From: Ruminiclostridium cellobioparum subsp. termitidis CT1112
GTDB lineage: Bacteria; Bacillota; Clostridia; Acetivibrionales; DSM-1351
Assembly (NCBI RefSeq): GCF_000350485.1
Contig: NZ_AORV01000015.1
Span: 62,001 to 126,000, forward strand
DNA length: 64,000 bases
Direction: 5' to 3'
In this document: piece after piece, positions 45,632-54,133 of the stretch
How the letters are laid out: the number at the start of each line of letters is the position of its first letter
Numbering within the stretch: position 1 is the first letter of the stretch
Translations under genes and position numbers: made by a program
The notes under the pieces: model-generated
The model's database searches: none
Seen by the model: the letters and a program-made list of their open reading frames with translations, nothing else
What the model was told of the DNA's origin: nothing

Positions 45632-46771
45632 TTAAAAATCCACCCATACATTTCCGTTGGCCGAGCTTTTAAGGCAGGCCTCAATAAACCTCACTCCGTC
45701 AACCCCGTCAACCACCGTAGGATATTCAATCATTTCTTCTGTAAATACACCGTTTCTCTGGGCGTTCAAACAATCAATATAGTTGGAATAGAAATTGCCC
45801 ATAGCCTCAAACCAGCCCTCTGTGTGTCCGCTGGGCAGTCTGGTGTATTTGGCTGCGGCCTGTTTTATGGCCCCATGCCCCCTGTGTATCTCAAGCAGGG
45901 AGCCGTCCTGTTTTGCCATGTGGAAAACCTCCGGCTGCTCCTGGAACCAGGATATACTGCCCTTGCTGCCATAAATCCGTATTCTGAGTCCGTTGTCATG
46001 TCCTATGGCTATCTGTGATGCCCAGTAAACCCCGGTTGCACCGTTTTCAAATTCCAGCATCACAGTTGAATTATCGTCCAGAGTTCTTCCCGGGACCACT
46101 TTATCCATTCTGGCAAGCAATCTCTTTATTTTTAAGCCGGTCATACGGTAGACAGTATTTTCTATATGTGTACCAATATCACCCAAAGCATTGGTATTGC
46201 CCGATTGAGCCGGATCGGTCCTCCATTCCCCCTGTTTGTTGCCTTTTATATCTTCAAACGCCAGCCAGCCCTGAGGATATTCACCCATAACCGTACGGAC
46301 CTGGCCTATCTCGCCCGCTGCTATGATTTCTCTGATATTCATTGCAGTTACATGTCCTGAGTATACATAAGTGACCATAAACAACAGTTTTTTCTCATTT
46401 GCAAGCTTCTCCAATTCCAGTGCCTGTTCAAGAGTGACTGTGAGCGGCTTTTCACAAACTACCGGGATGCCGGCCTTCAAGAAAGCCCTGCACGCTTCAT
46501 AGTGGGCATAGTTGGTAGTCACTATGACTACAAAATCCATACCGTCTTCCCGGCCGGCTTCCTTTGCGGCCATTTCCCCATAGTTTTTATAAAGCCGTTC
46601 CTTTTCAATTCCCAGGGCCTCACCCATAGCGAAAGTATTTTCAAAGGAGCGGGAAAAACAACCTGCAACAATCCTTGCTTTTCCGTCCAAACCTATGGCT
46701 TTTCTGTGCGCATCACCAATGAATGCACCCGGTCCCCCGCCTACCATTCCATAATTCAAAACCTTGCCCAT
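45632..46771 (-). CDS. Gfo/Idh/MocA-family oxidoreductase
   Basis: This is a 379-residue NAD(P)-dependent sugar dehydrogenase. The N-terminal Rossmann fold shows GMVGGGPGAFIG. CEKPLTVTLEQALELE contains the family EKP motif with catalytic lysine, and DIGTHIENTVYRMTG is the usual GxH region. AAGGAG precedes ATG 46771 by seven bases; a GTG two codons earlier is less well spaced. It follows the importer permease by 25 bases and is probably cotranscribed, so it likely oxidises the imported sugar. Confidence 0.87.
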   Translation of the reverse strand: MGKVLNYGMVGGGPGAFIGDAHRKAIGLDGKARIVAGCFSRSFENTFAMGEALGIEKERLYKNYGEMAAKEAGREDGMDFVVIVTTNYAHYEACRAFLKAGIPVVCEKPLTVTLEQALELEKLANEKKLLFMVTYVYSGHVTAMNIREIIAAGEIGQVRTVMGEYPQGWLAFEDIKGNKQGEWRTDPAQSGNTNALGDIGTHIENTVYRMTGLKIKRLLARMDKVVPGRTLDDNSTVMLEFENGATGVYWASQIAIGHDNGLRIRIYGSKGSISWFQEQPEVFHMAKQDGSLLEIHRGHGAIKQAAAKYTRLPSGHTEGWFEAMGNFYSNYIDCLNAQRNGVFTEEMIEYPTVVDGVDGVRFIEACLKSSANGNVWVDF

Positions 46772-46796
46772 ATACACTCTCCTTTTTCAATTATTT

Positions 46797-47816
46797 TTAT
46801 TTTTCACGCTTTTGTATCATTTGCAGGCCCACAGCTACCAGCAGGATCAAACCCTTTACGGTATCATTCAGCAAAGCGTTCATACCAAGAGCCGTGATAA
46901 TCTTGTCAATGATGGTAAATGCCATTGTACCGAAAATAATGCCGGCGATCCTGCCTTTTCCGCCTGACATGCTGATCCCGCCTATTACTACCGAGGCTAT
47001 GGCATAGAGCTCGAAATTCTTCCCTGAAGTGGCCGGATCAAAGGAAGTGTCCTTGGCTATTTTCAAAAAGGCTGCAAGTCCTACCAGAGCACCGCTTATT
47101 GCAAATACCTTTATCCTTGTCCATATGACGTTGACACCGGCCAGTTTGGCTGCCCTCTCATTGCTTCCTATTGCGTATATATTTTTTCCGAATTTCATAC
47201 AGGTTGTCATATAAATCATTGCGGCAGCTACTATCCAGAATACCACGGCCAGTTGGGGAATTGTAAGAATATTTCCGTTACCAAAGCCGAAAAGGCTCTT
47301 ATAACTTTCCATTCCGGCTTCTACACGGTATCTGGTCTCTCCCATTTCATTCATCATATACTGGGAAACAGATCTGAAAATAAGCATGGAAGCCAGCGTG
47401 ACAATAAATGACGGCATTTTGAATCTGCCTACCAGCACACCGTTCAAAGCTCCGCACAACAATCCCGCCGCTATGGCAAACAGCAGAGTCACAAAAATAC
47501 TGCCGGTAACGTTATATATAATAATGGTCAGACCTCCGATAAAGACAAAGGAGGACCCAACCGACAGGTCTATATCTCCTGTCATAATGACCAGACCCAT
47601 TCCCAGAGAGATAGTACCCAAAATGGCACTGTGCAGAAAAATATTGGTAATGCTGGTCCAGGAGGTTTCACTGCCGTTAATGATTAAAAAGGCAATAAAT
47701 ATCACAAGAAATATAATCACATAATTGTAATTGCTCCACAGACCCTTAAATCTCTTATTTACAGGCTGTGCAACCACAGCATTCGCTTGCATGGGACTTT
47801 CACCTTGATTGGACAT
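46797..47816 (-). CDS. Ribose/galactose-type ABC permease
   Basis: The 339-residue permease belongs to the RbsC/MglC/XylH family with eight or more membrane helices. GLVIMTGDIDLSVGS and ASVVIGGISMSGGKG are family hallmarks. GGAGG precedes ATG 47816, which lies inside the end of the ATPase gene (17-base overlap), so translation is coupled. It forms the membrane channel of the CUT2 importer. Confidence 0.88.
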   Translation of the reverse strand: MSNQGESPMQANAVVAQPVNKRFKGLWSNYNYVIIFLVIFIAFLIINGSETSWTSITNIFLHSAILGTISLGMGLVIMTGDIDLSVGSSFVFIGGLTIIIYNVTGSIFVTLLFAIAAGLLCGALNGVLVGRFKMPSFIVTLASMLIFRSVSQYMMNEMGETRYRVEAGMESYKSLFGFGNGNILTIPQLAVVFWIVAAAMIYMTTCMKFGKNIYAIGSNERAAKLAGVNVIWTRIKVFAISGALVGLAAFLKIAKDTSFDPATSGKNFELYAIASVVIGGISMSGGKGRIAGIIFGTMAFTIIDKIITALGMNALLNDTVKGLILLVAVGLQMIQKREK

Positions 47817-49326
47817 TTTCCACCTCCGTATTTATTCCAGTTGCATTTATAGCATTTGTAGCATGAAGCATGACCGTTTCTTCATTGATTTCCTGACGCT
47901 TCAGTGCTACAGATATCCTTCCATGATAAAAAACAACACACCTGTCTGCAATTTTTTGGATTTCCGGAATCTCAAGAGTATTGATGATTATTGTCTTTCC
48001 GGCCTTGGATAAGTTCAGGATAAGCCGGTATATCTCACTTTTTGCACCTACATCTATTCCCTGGGTGGGATTGTCAAAAAGTATTATATCAGCCCGGGTG
48101 TTCAGCCATCTGGCAAGAATCACCTTTTGCTGGTTTCCGCCGGAAAGGCTGGTTATAGGGTCATTATGGCTATTGGCCTTGATATTTAATGTATCCTTTA
48201 AATCAGAATACTTTTTAATTTCTTTGTTTTTAAATATATGCTGCTGCCGGTTGTTGATGGTATGTTCGGATATATATGTGTTCTCGAGGATTGTCATGTC
48301 CTGGAGTATGGAGTTTTCTTTCCTGTTGGCAGCAACCATGGCCACTTTGTTCTTCATGGCGTTTTGTATGCTGTTGTTTTTTATTTCTTTTCCATGGACA
48401 AACAGCTGTCCACCCTGCGGCTCCAATACACCAAAAACCGTCTGGAGCACTTCCGAGCTGCCAGCCCCCTGTAAGCCCGTAAACCCAACGATCTCACCGC
48501 TTCTTATGGAGAAATCCACATCATAAAAACCCTTCCCGGAAAAACTTTTCAATTCCAGAATGGTATCTCCCAGTTTGCGTTCCTCGTACATTTCCTGATT
48601 TGAATAACTTTCGCCAACCATATATCTGGTTATTGCTTCGGGTGAAATCTCCCGGATGTTCCCGCTTTTAATAAATTTACCGTTTCTGAGTACGGTATAT
48701 TTATCTGAAATTTTAAAAATTTCAGGCATTTTATGTGATATAAATATGAATGATTTTCCAATAGCCTTTAACCGGCCTACAATTTCAAACAAATTTTTTA
48801 TTTCGGCATTATTCAGTGCAGTTGTAGGTTCATCCAGGATAAACAGCTCGGCATCCCGGTGCAGTGTCTTGGCAATTTCCAGCAGCTGTTTCTTTCCCGT
48901 GTCAAGATTATCCGCAAGTTCCAGCGGGTCAATATCCACCCCCAGGTCATGCATCAGCTTGAAGGTTTCCGAAATCATTTCTTTTTTCTTCAGCTTTCCA
49001 AAACTATTCACCGGTTCTTTCCCCAGAAACAGGTTTTCATAAACCCTTAAATTATTGAATATGTTCAGTTCCTGATGTACGAAGGCAATTCCGGCGCTTT
49101 CGGCTCCCTTTATGCTGTTGTGTACAAGTTCTTTACCGTTGAATATGATATTCCCGCTGTCACTGGCATGTACTCCGGCCAGAATATTCATCAGCGTTGA
49201 TTTGCCGGCCCCATTTTCTCCGATCAGAGCATGGACCTCTCCCCTGCCGACCTCCAGTGTCACATTGTCCAAAACGGTAACACCGAAAAAGGACTTTGAA
49301 ATATTGGTCATTTTCAGTAATTCCAT
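47800..49326 (-). CDS. Sugar ABC ATPase with duplicated nucleotide-binding domains
   Basis: This 508-residue CUT2 ATPase is like MglA/RbsA/XylG. The first domain shows GENGAGKSTLMN, a DTGKKQLLEIA signature region and LFILDEPTTAL. The second has GLQGAGSSEVL, LSGGNQQKV and ILFDNPTQGID. The second Walker A is the usual degenerate form in this family. AAGGAGG precedes ATG 49326; the longer frame to 49362 runs into palindromic repeat copy 4. It is the only importer in the window with its own ATPase. Confidence 0.9.
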   Translation of the reverse strand: MELLKMTNISKSFFGVTVLDNVTLEVGRGEVHALIGENGAGKSTLMNILAGVHASDSGNIIFNGKELVHNSIKGAESAGIAFVHQELNIFNNLRVYENLFLGKEPVNSFGKLKKKEMISETFKLMHDLGVDIDPLELADNLDTGKKQLLEIAKTLHRDAELFILDEPTTALNNAEIKNLFEIVGRLKAIGKSFIFISHKMPEIFKISDKYTVLRNGKFIKSGNIREISPEAITRYMVGESYSNQEMYEERKLGDTILELKSFSGKGFYDVDFSIRSGEIVGFTGLQGAGSSEVLQTVFGVLEPQGGQLFVHGKEIKNNSIQNAMKNKVAMVAANRKENSILQDMTILENTYISEHTINNRQQHIFKNKEIKKYSDLKDTLNIKANSHNDPITSLSGGNQQKVILARWLNTRADIILFDNPTQGIDVGAKSEIYRLILNLSKAGKTIIINTLEIPEIQKIADRCVVFYHGRISVALKRQEINEETVMLHATNAINATGINTEVENVQSR

Positions 49327-49344
49327 AGAACCTCCTTCCTCAAT

Positions 49345-49443
49345 AATTGCCACAAAGTACATGCCTGAAATTTTCAGGACTCATAATAAGTTTTTACCCG
49401 AAATTCCAGGCCTGTACCCTGATGAAGTTTTTATTGAAGTATA
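49345..49443 (-). repeat. Long palindromic intergenic repeat, copy 4 (degenerate)
   Basis: This worn copy keeps CACAAAGTACATGCCTGAAAT on the left, here shown as AAAGTACATGCCTGAAAT, then ACTCATAATAAG, and CCAGGCCTGTAC plus TTATTGAAGT on the right. The central hairpins and outer ends are lost. It lies 12 bases after the binding-protein stop codon and 18 bases before the ATPase start, inside one operon. Confidence 0.6.
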
Positions 49444-49455
49444 AACCTTCCAGAA

Positions 49456-50532
49456 TTATTTTTCATCATAGGTTCCAAATGCTTTGTAATCGCCGACATT
49501 TGAGGAATCAACAACGTGTACCGGTATGATGTAATTTGGATCTATATTTTTTCCGCCGTTCAGTGAGTCCACAAGCACCTGGACAGCTTCCTGGATCATT
49601 GCGGGATCATATGTCACAGAAAAGATATCAAATGTCGCCGGGCGGGTTATTGTCTTGTGTTTGTCCTTGAGTACCGCGTACATTTCAGCAAGTCCTGATG
49701 AAGCCGAAAGTCCCTTGAGTTGTTTCATAAACTCGGCCTTCTTTCCCGCATCCAGGGCAGAACCGTTTATTGATTCCAATACACCCATGGCTATTTCATC
49801 ATCATGTGTGTATATCCAGATTTTTTTGGAAGTGTCGCATTGTGAGCTTCCGAACCAGGATTCAAACAGTTCTTTTCCGGTGTCTCGGCTCCAGCCTGTG
49901 GCTGCTGATTTTACAACTACCTTGTTTATTTCATCCTCGGTCCAGCCCTGTTCGGTCAGATATTTCCTGAAACCCTTTGAACGGAGCTCGGGTACGGATG
50001 AATTATCTCCAATCATTTCATACACATAATCGTCTTTGCCAAGACCGTCTTTTATAAATCTCTTTGCAGTTTCATATCCGATACCCTCATTATCTCCCTT
50101 TACATTTGCCACTACCTGGGGGTCGATAATGCCGCTGGAAATAACACGGTCAAACTGTACAAAAGGAACCTTTGCGGTAGCGATTTTTTCAAGGGTGGAT
50201 TGAAGTCCGTTATCATATGGCAGTATTACAATACCTGCAAGCTTGCCGGTATTGGTCAAAAGATCGTCAACCTGCTGGATCTGATCTTCAACATCTTTTG
50301 CAGAATAAACTTTTACCGAAAACTTTTCTTTGACAGCCTGATCTTCATTTAATTTATTTACCTTCTCCTGGGCGTATGTAAGTACCGCTCCCGTCCAACC
50401 GTGGTCGGCACTCGGCACCATAACAGCTATTTCCTTTACCGATGACTTCTGGGAGCATCCGGCAAAACCCAGTATGGAGGTGGCGGTTAAAGCTGCTGTC
50501 AATAACGTTGCAATTAGACGTCCTTTTTTCAT
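49456..50532 (-). CDS. Monosaccharide-binding lipoprotein of the CUT2 importer
   Basis: This 358-residue periplasmic-binding-protein-1 type lipoprotein has lipobox LGFAGC. MVPSADHGWTGAV and NVKGDNEGIGYETAKRF are typical of galactose/xylose/arabinose binders. AAGGAG precedes ATG 50532. The gene comes before the ATPase and permease, giving the usual B-A-C order. The 333-residue protein at 55723-56724 is a relative. Confidence 0.88.
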   Translation of the reverse strand: MKKGRLIATLLTAALTATSILGFAGCSQKSSVKEIAVMVPSADHGWTGAVLTYAQEKVNKLNEDQAVKEKFSVKVYSAKDVEDQIQQVDDLLTNTGKLAGIVILPYDNGLQSTLEKIATAKVPFVQFDRVISSGIIDPQVVANVKGDNEGIGYETAKRFIKDGLGKDDYVYEMIGDNSSVPELRSKGFRKYLTEQGWTEDEINKVVVKSAATGWSRDTGKELFESWFGSSQCDTSKKIWIYTHDDEIAMGVLESINGSALDAGKKAEFMKQLKGLSASSGLAEMYAVLKDKHKTITRPATFDIFSVTYDPAMIQEAVQVLVDSLNGGKNIDPNYIIPVHVVDSSNVGDYKAFGTYDEK

Positions 50533-50665
50533 ACTCTTTCTCTCCTTTAAAACATTTTTTCAGTTGCCTGATAGCTCAAGTATAGCATCGCCGCTTTGTC
50601 CGAAAGGTATGTTATCATTACAATACACGTCTTTACGCAACCTCTTTCAAATCATTCCGGTATTG

Positions 50666-52228
50666 TCAGCTGCCTTTGGTATCTTTTGTTTTCTTAAAGG
50701 TGTCAATCTGCTTCTGCATTTCCGAAATAACCTTCTGTGAACCTGCCTGTCTCATTTTATCGACAAATTCACCGTACACCTGCTGCCAATCCTCCGAGGT
50801 ACCAAGTCTCAGAGTATTGAGATATTGTTCCACCACCAGGTCGATCTTGGACATTTCAAGCACCATCATCCTTGTGTCAAGTTCAAACCCTGTCAACGGT
50901 GAAACTATGGCATTTTTATTATATTGCTCCAGCTGTTCAAATTCACCGGGGGTTTTTTCGTAATTTAAAAAAACATTTCCCAGGGTGTATTGGGACAGCT
51001 CATAAAGCGGCTTCCCCGATGCATCGGTTATCCTGTCCACCTGTCCGCTCCCCTTACTTATGAAGTGCCTGCCTTCGAAACCATTGACCAGCAGTTTGTA
51101 GGGTGCTTCACCCTTTCCGGTATTCAGCAGGTTTACTATTTCAAGGGCACGCTGAGGATTTTTTGTGGTTCTCGGAAGAGCAACCGCATTCCTGCTGCAT
51201 TCAAATGAAATATATTTATAATTCTGAAGGGGTTCGTATACAGCTTCGTATTCGGTGGCAATCCTGTCGGCCACCACCCCGTGTTCCCCGTATTCATCCA
51301 GAAAAAGCACACTGCCGTTCCTCTTCCCGTCATAACTTTTGGGATTCAGCACCTCTTCAATGTTTTCACGTATGTATCCCTTCTCATACCAGTCATGAAT
51401 GGTTTTAAAGAAAAGCCTGTACGAATCCAGCTCATATTTATTGTATACTTTCAAATCATTGTCAAAAATTTTGATTACGAAGGGGGAATTTGGTCCGTAT
51501 ATACCCTCCAGGCCCTTGTCCGCAATCTTTGATATGGTTTCGCTGGAAATACCGGTACCCAGGTTTTTTTCAGCTTTCAGGCTGGACAAATATTTTTCCA
51601 GGACCTCGTAGCACTCCTCATTTGTATAGTAATTGGCCCGGTTTACGGCACCGATTTCCTGGATGTTTCCATAGGTATTCATATGCTTTTTACTGGATAC
51701 CACTGCATAATCTTTCCTGTATAACATCCCCATCAGCGGAATGCTGTAAATCTTGCCTTCACGTTTTTGCACCCGCCATATGTTTTCAGGTATTTCGGCC
51801 AGAAGCTCCTGCCCATATGTGCTCAATAAATAGTCCAGAGCCATAAAGGAACCTTTTTTTACTTCTTCGGTGTAATTGAATATGTCATTTCCTATCCAGG
51901 CTAAATCCAAATGCTCATTGGTGGCCATTTTCATATCCCACTTTTCCTTGTAAATATCGTATGGGACAATATCAAATTCAACGGTTGTATCAGGATAATA
52001 CTCCTGCAGTTTTTTATTGAACTCGGAAAATACGCTTTCGGAATTTTTTGATTTCTCACCATAGATCATCCATTTCAGCACAATCTTTTCATTCGTGGTA
52101 TATTCATTATTTGTCTGTACACTACTTGTCTTTTGTGTACAGGAGATATTTACCATGAACGATATTGTAATAAATAAAAATACCAGAAGTTTTATATACA
52201 ATACTTTATGTTTCATTTTACAGACCAT
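50666..52228 (-). CDS. Orphan oligosaccharide-binding lipoprotein
   Basis: This 520-residue protein is similar in style to the importer A and B binding proteins (KIVLKWMIYGEKSKNSESV, LGNVFLNYEKTPGEF). The export signal ends in NISC, an unusual lipobox. GGAGG precedes ATG 52228. No permease genes of this class are nearby; it lies between a histidine kinase and the CUT2 importer. It could feed the kinase with information on a bound oligosaccharide rather than support transport. Confidence 0.78.
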   Translation of the reverse strand: MVCKMKHKVLYIKLLVFLFITISFMVNISCTQKTSSVQTNNEYTTNEKIVLKWMIYGEKSKNSESVFSEFNKKLQEYYPDTTVEFDIVPYDIYKEKWDMKMATNEHLDLAWIGNDIFNYTEEVKKGSFMALDYLLSTYGQELLAEIPENIWRVQKREGKIYSIPLMGMLYRKDYAVVSSKKHMNTYGNIQEIGAVNRANYYTNEECYEVLEKYLSSLKAEKNLGTGISSETISKIADKGLEGIYGPNSPFVIKIFDNDLKVYNKYELDSYRLFFKTIHDWYEKGYIRENIEEVLNPKSYDGKRNGSVLFLDEYGEHGVVADRIATEYEAVYEPLQNYKYISFECSRNAVALPRTTKNPQRALEIVNLLNTGKGEAPYKLLVNGFEGRHFISKGSGQVDRITDASGKPLYELSQYTLGNVFLNYEKTPGEFEQLEQYNKNAIVSPLTGFELDTRMMVLEMSKIDLVVEQYLNTLRLGTSEDWQQVYGEFVDKMRQAGSQKVISEMQKQIDTFKKTKDTKGS

Positions 52229-52297
52229 ATTAACCTCCATGAGCCATATTTATGGCTTTGAGCCGCTTAGCGGCCACAAAACTGCAATGAAATTTAT

Positions 52298-54133
52298 TCA
52301 CAGGTTATCCGTTGTTTTGGGCAGAGGCAGGATCAGGGTTACCGTTGTACCGATGTTTTCTTCACTCTCTATTTCAAGTCCTGCCTCGTCTCCCATAAGC
52401 AATTTGATCCTTTGATTGACATTGCGTATCCCGATATGGTCTTCCTGGAGAATATATTTTTCACTCATATCCCTGTTGAGCCGTTCAACTTCTTCCCTGC
52501 TCATACCAATGCCGTTGTCTTTTACACGTATGACTATTTTGTCTTCAAGCTTGTCAACGCTGATGGTTATAACTCCGAGTTTTCTCAAAGGCTTGATTCC
52601 ATGATAAACCGCATTTTCAATAATGGGCTGCAGGCTTACCTTGACAATCTGGTAACCGGCCGCTTTCTCATCCACTTCCCAGAGCACCTGAAGCTTGTCC
52701 TCGTACCTGAGCTGAAGTATTTTGATATAGAGTTTTGTATTTTTGATTTCCTCCTCTATACTGACCAGCTGCTGATCGCTCTCCAGACTTATTCTGAGCA
52801 TTTCGGACAGGTTTAGTATTATCTGTGATACCTCATTATCCCCCCTGCAGATTTCCACTGCCCTCCACCGTATATTTTCCAGGGTATTATAAAGGAAATG
52901 GGGGCTTATCTGGGCCTGCAGTGCAGTCAGCTGAGCCTTGTCTATGATGTTTGTATAGCTTTTCATCTCTGCCTGCATCTGTTTGTTGGAATATAGATTT
53001 CTTACAATGTTAAGTGCTATTTCGTGGGTTTCATCCTTTCTGAGTCCTATATCCACAGAATAGCTCTCTTCGTATATGTCCGGGTGCTTCAACAAATTCA
53101 GAATATTTTTTACCGGAGTATAACAATACAGTGCAATGATGAACGATGCCACTATAGAAATTAAAATACAGGCCAGAAACAGCTTAAAATAGAAGCCCCT
53201 GGTGCTTTTGTTGTATTCGTCATATGCATTTAACGGCACTGTGGATATATATTTCCAATTGAATTCGTTGGAGGATGCCACCGTCACCAGTAATTCCTGA
53301 TCCCCGTCATGAATTATCTGATAACCGTCAATGTCCTGAAATTTAATGTCCTTGTAATAATCCACCTTGTCGATTTTCTTCATTATATGCTTCTCATTGG
53401 AACTGAACAGTATATTATTCCGGTTGTCGACAATGGTTAATGTTTCCCTCGAATCCTTTATATTCGATACTATCAGCTCTTTCATCTTGCTGATATCAAT
53501 GTTTACAATTATTCCGCCCAGAAACTGCATCTGAGTCAGGCGGAGAGGCTGTATATAAGAAATAAGGTACGGATAGGAGTTGCGTTTTACCCTGCTTATC
53601 ATTCTGGCAGGCTCATATTCGCGCTCGGTCAGGTTGTCCAGCCAGGTAATGTCATCAAACTCGCTGAGTTTGCCTCCTCCTTCATTGGATACGATGTATC
53701 TGCTCTTGTTGGAATATACATATATTGTATCGATATAATTGAATACTCCCGAGTACATTTCGATCTTGGCTTTGACCTTTGCAGTCTGGTCCCTGCCGAA
53801 AAGCTCCTTTGTATCGGGCAGCAGAAACTTTTTTATATCATCATCCAGGGACAGCTGTCCCGAGATCTGAACGGCTTCTTCCATGACCACATCCACGCGG
53901 TCCCTTGTTTTTCCGAGGGAATTGACACTCATGCTGCCAACCTCCCTGGTGATGATACCGTTCATTTTGTTGGATACTGCCAGCATGATCACAGTAAATG
54001 TAAAAACCAGCAGGACCAGTATAATCGCAAAGCTTTTTACAAAAATGCTGTTGAAACGGTAGTCCTGTATGTACTTTAAAATCATGTTTTTGGGATTGCC
54101 GGACAGTTTGTTGTTATGCTTATCTTTCATCAT
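52298..54133 (-). CDS. YesM-family sensor histidine kinase
   Basis: The 611-residue kinase has membrane helices at about 32-54 and 298-322 around an extracellular sensor. A HAMP linker leads to the histidine in QISPHFLYNTLENIRW and an ATPase domain with VKDNGIGMSREE. Its start overlaps the response regulator gene by 14 bases. It probably senses sugar through the adjacent binding proteins. Confidence 0.88.
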   Translation of the reverse strand: MMKDKHNNKLSGNPKNMILKYIQDYRFNSIFVKSFAIILVLLVFTFTVIMLAVSNKMNGIITREVGSMSVNSLGKTRDRVDVVMEEAVQISGQLSLDDDIKKFLLPDTKELFGRDQTAKVKAKIEMYSGVFNYIDTIYVYSNKSRYIVSNEGGGKLSEFDDITWLDNLTEREYEPARMISRVKRNSYPYLISYIQPLRLTQMQFLGGIIVNIDISKMKELIVSNIKDSRETLTIVDNRNNILFSSNEKHIMKKIDKVDYYKDIKFQDIDGYQIIHDGDQELLVTVASSNEFNWKYISTVPLNAYDEYNKSTRGFYFKLFLACILISIVASFIIALYCYTPVKNILNLLKHPDIYEESYSVDIGLRKDETHEIALNIVRNLYSNKQMQAEMKSYTNIIDKAQLTALQAQISPHFLYNTLENIRWRAVEICRGDNEVSQIILNLSEMLRISLESDQQLVSIEEEIKNTKLYIKILQLRYEDKLQVLWEVDEKAAGYQIVKVSLQPIIENAVYHGIKPLRKLGVITISVDKLEDKIVIRVKDNGIGMSREEVERLNRDMSEKYILQEDHIGIRNVNQRIKLLMGDEAGLEIESEENIGTTVTLILPLPKTTDNL

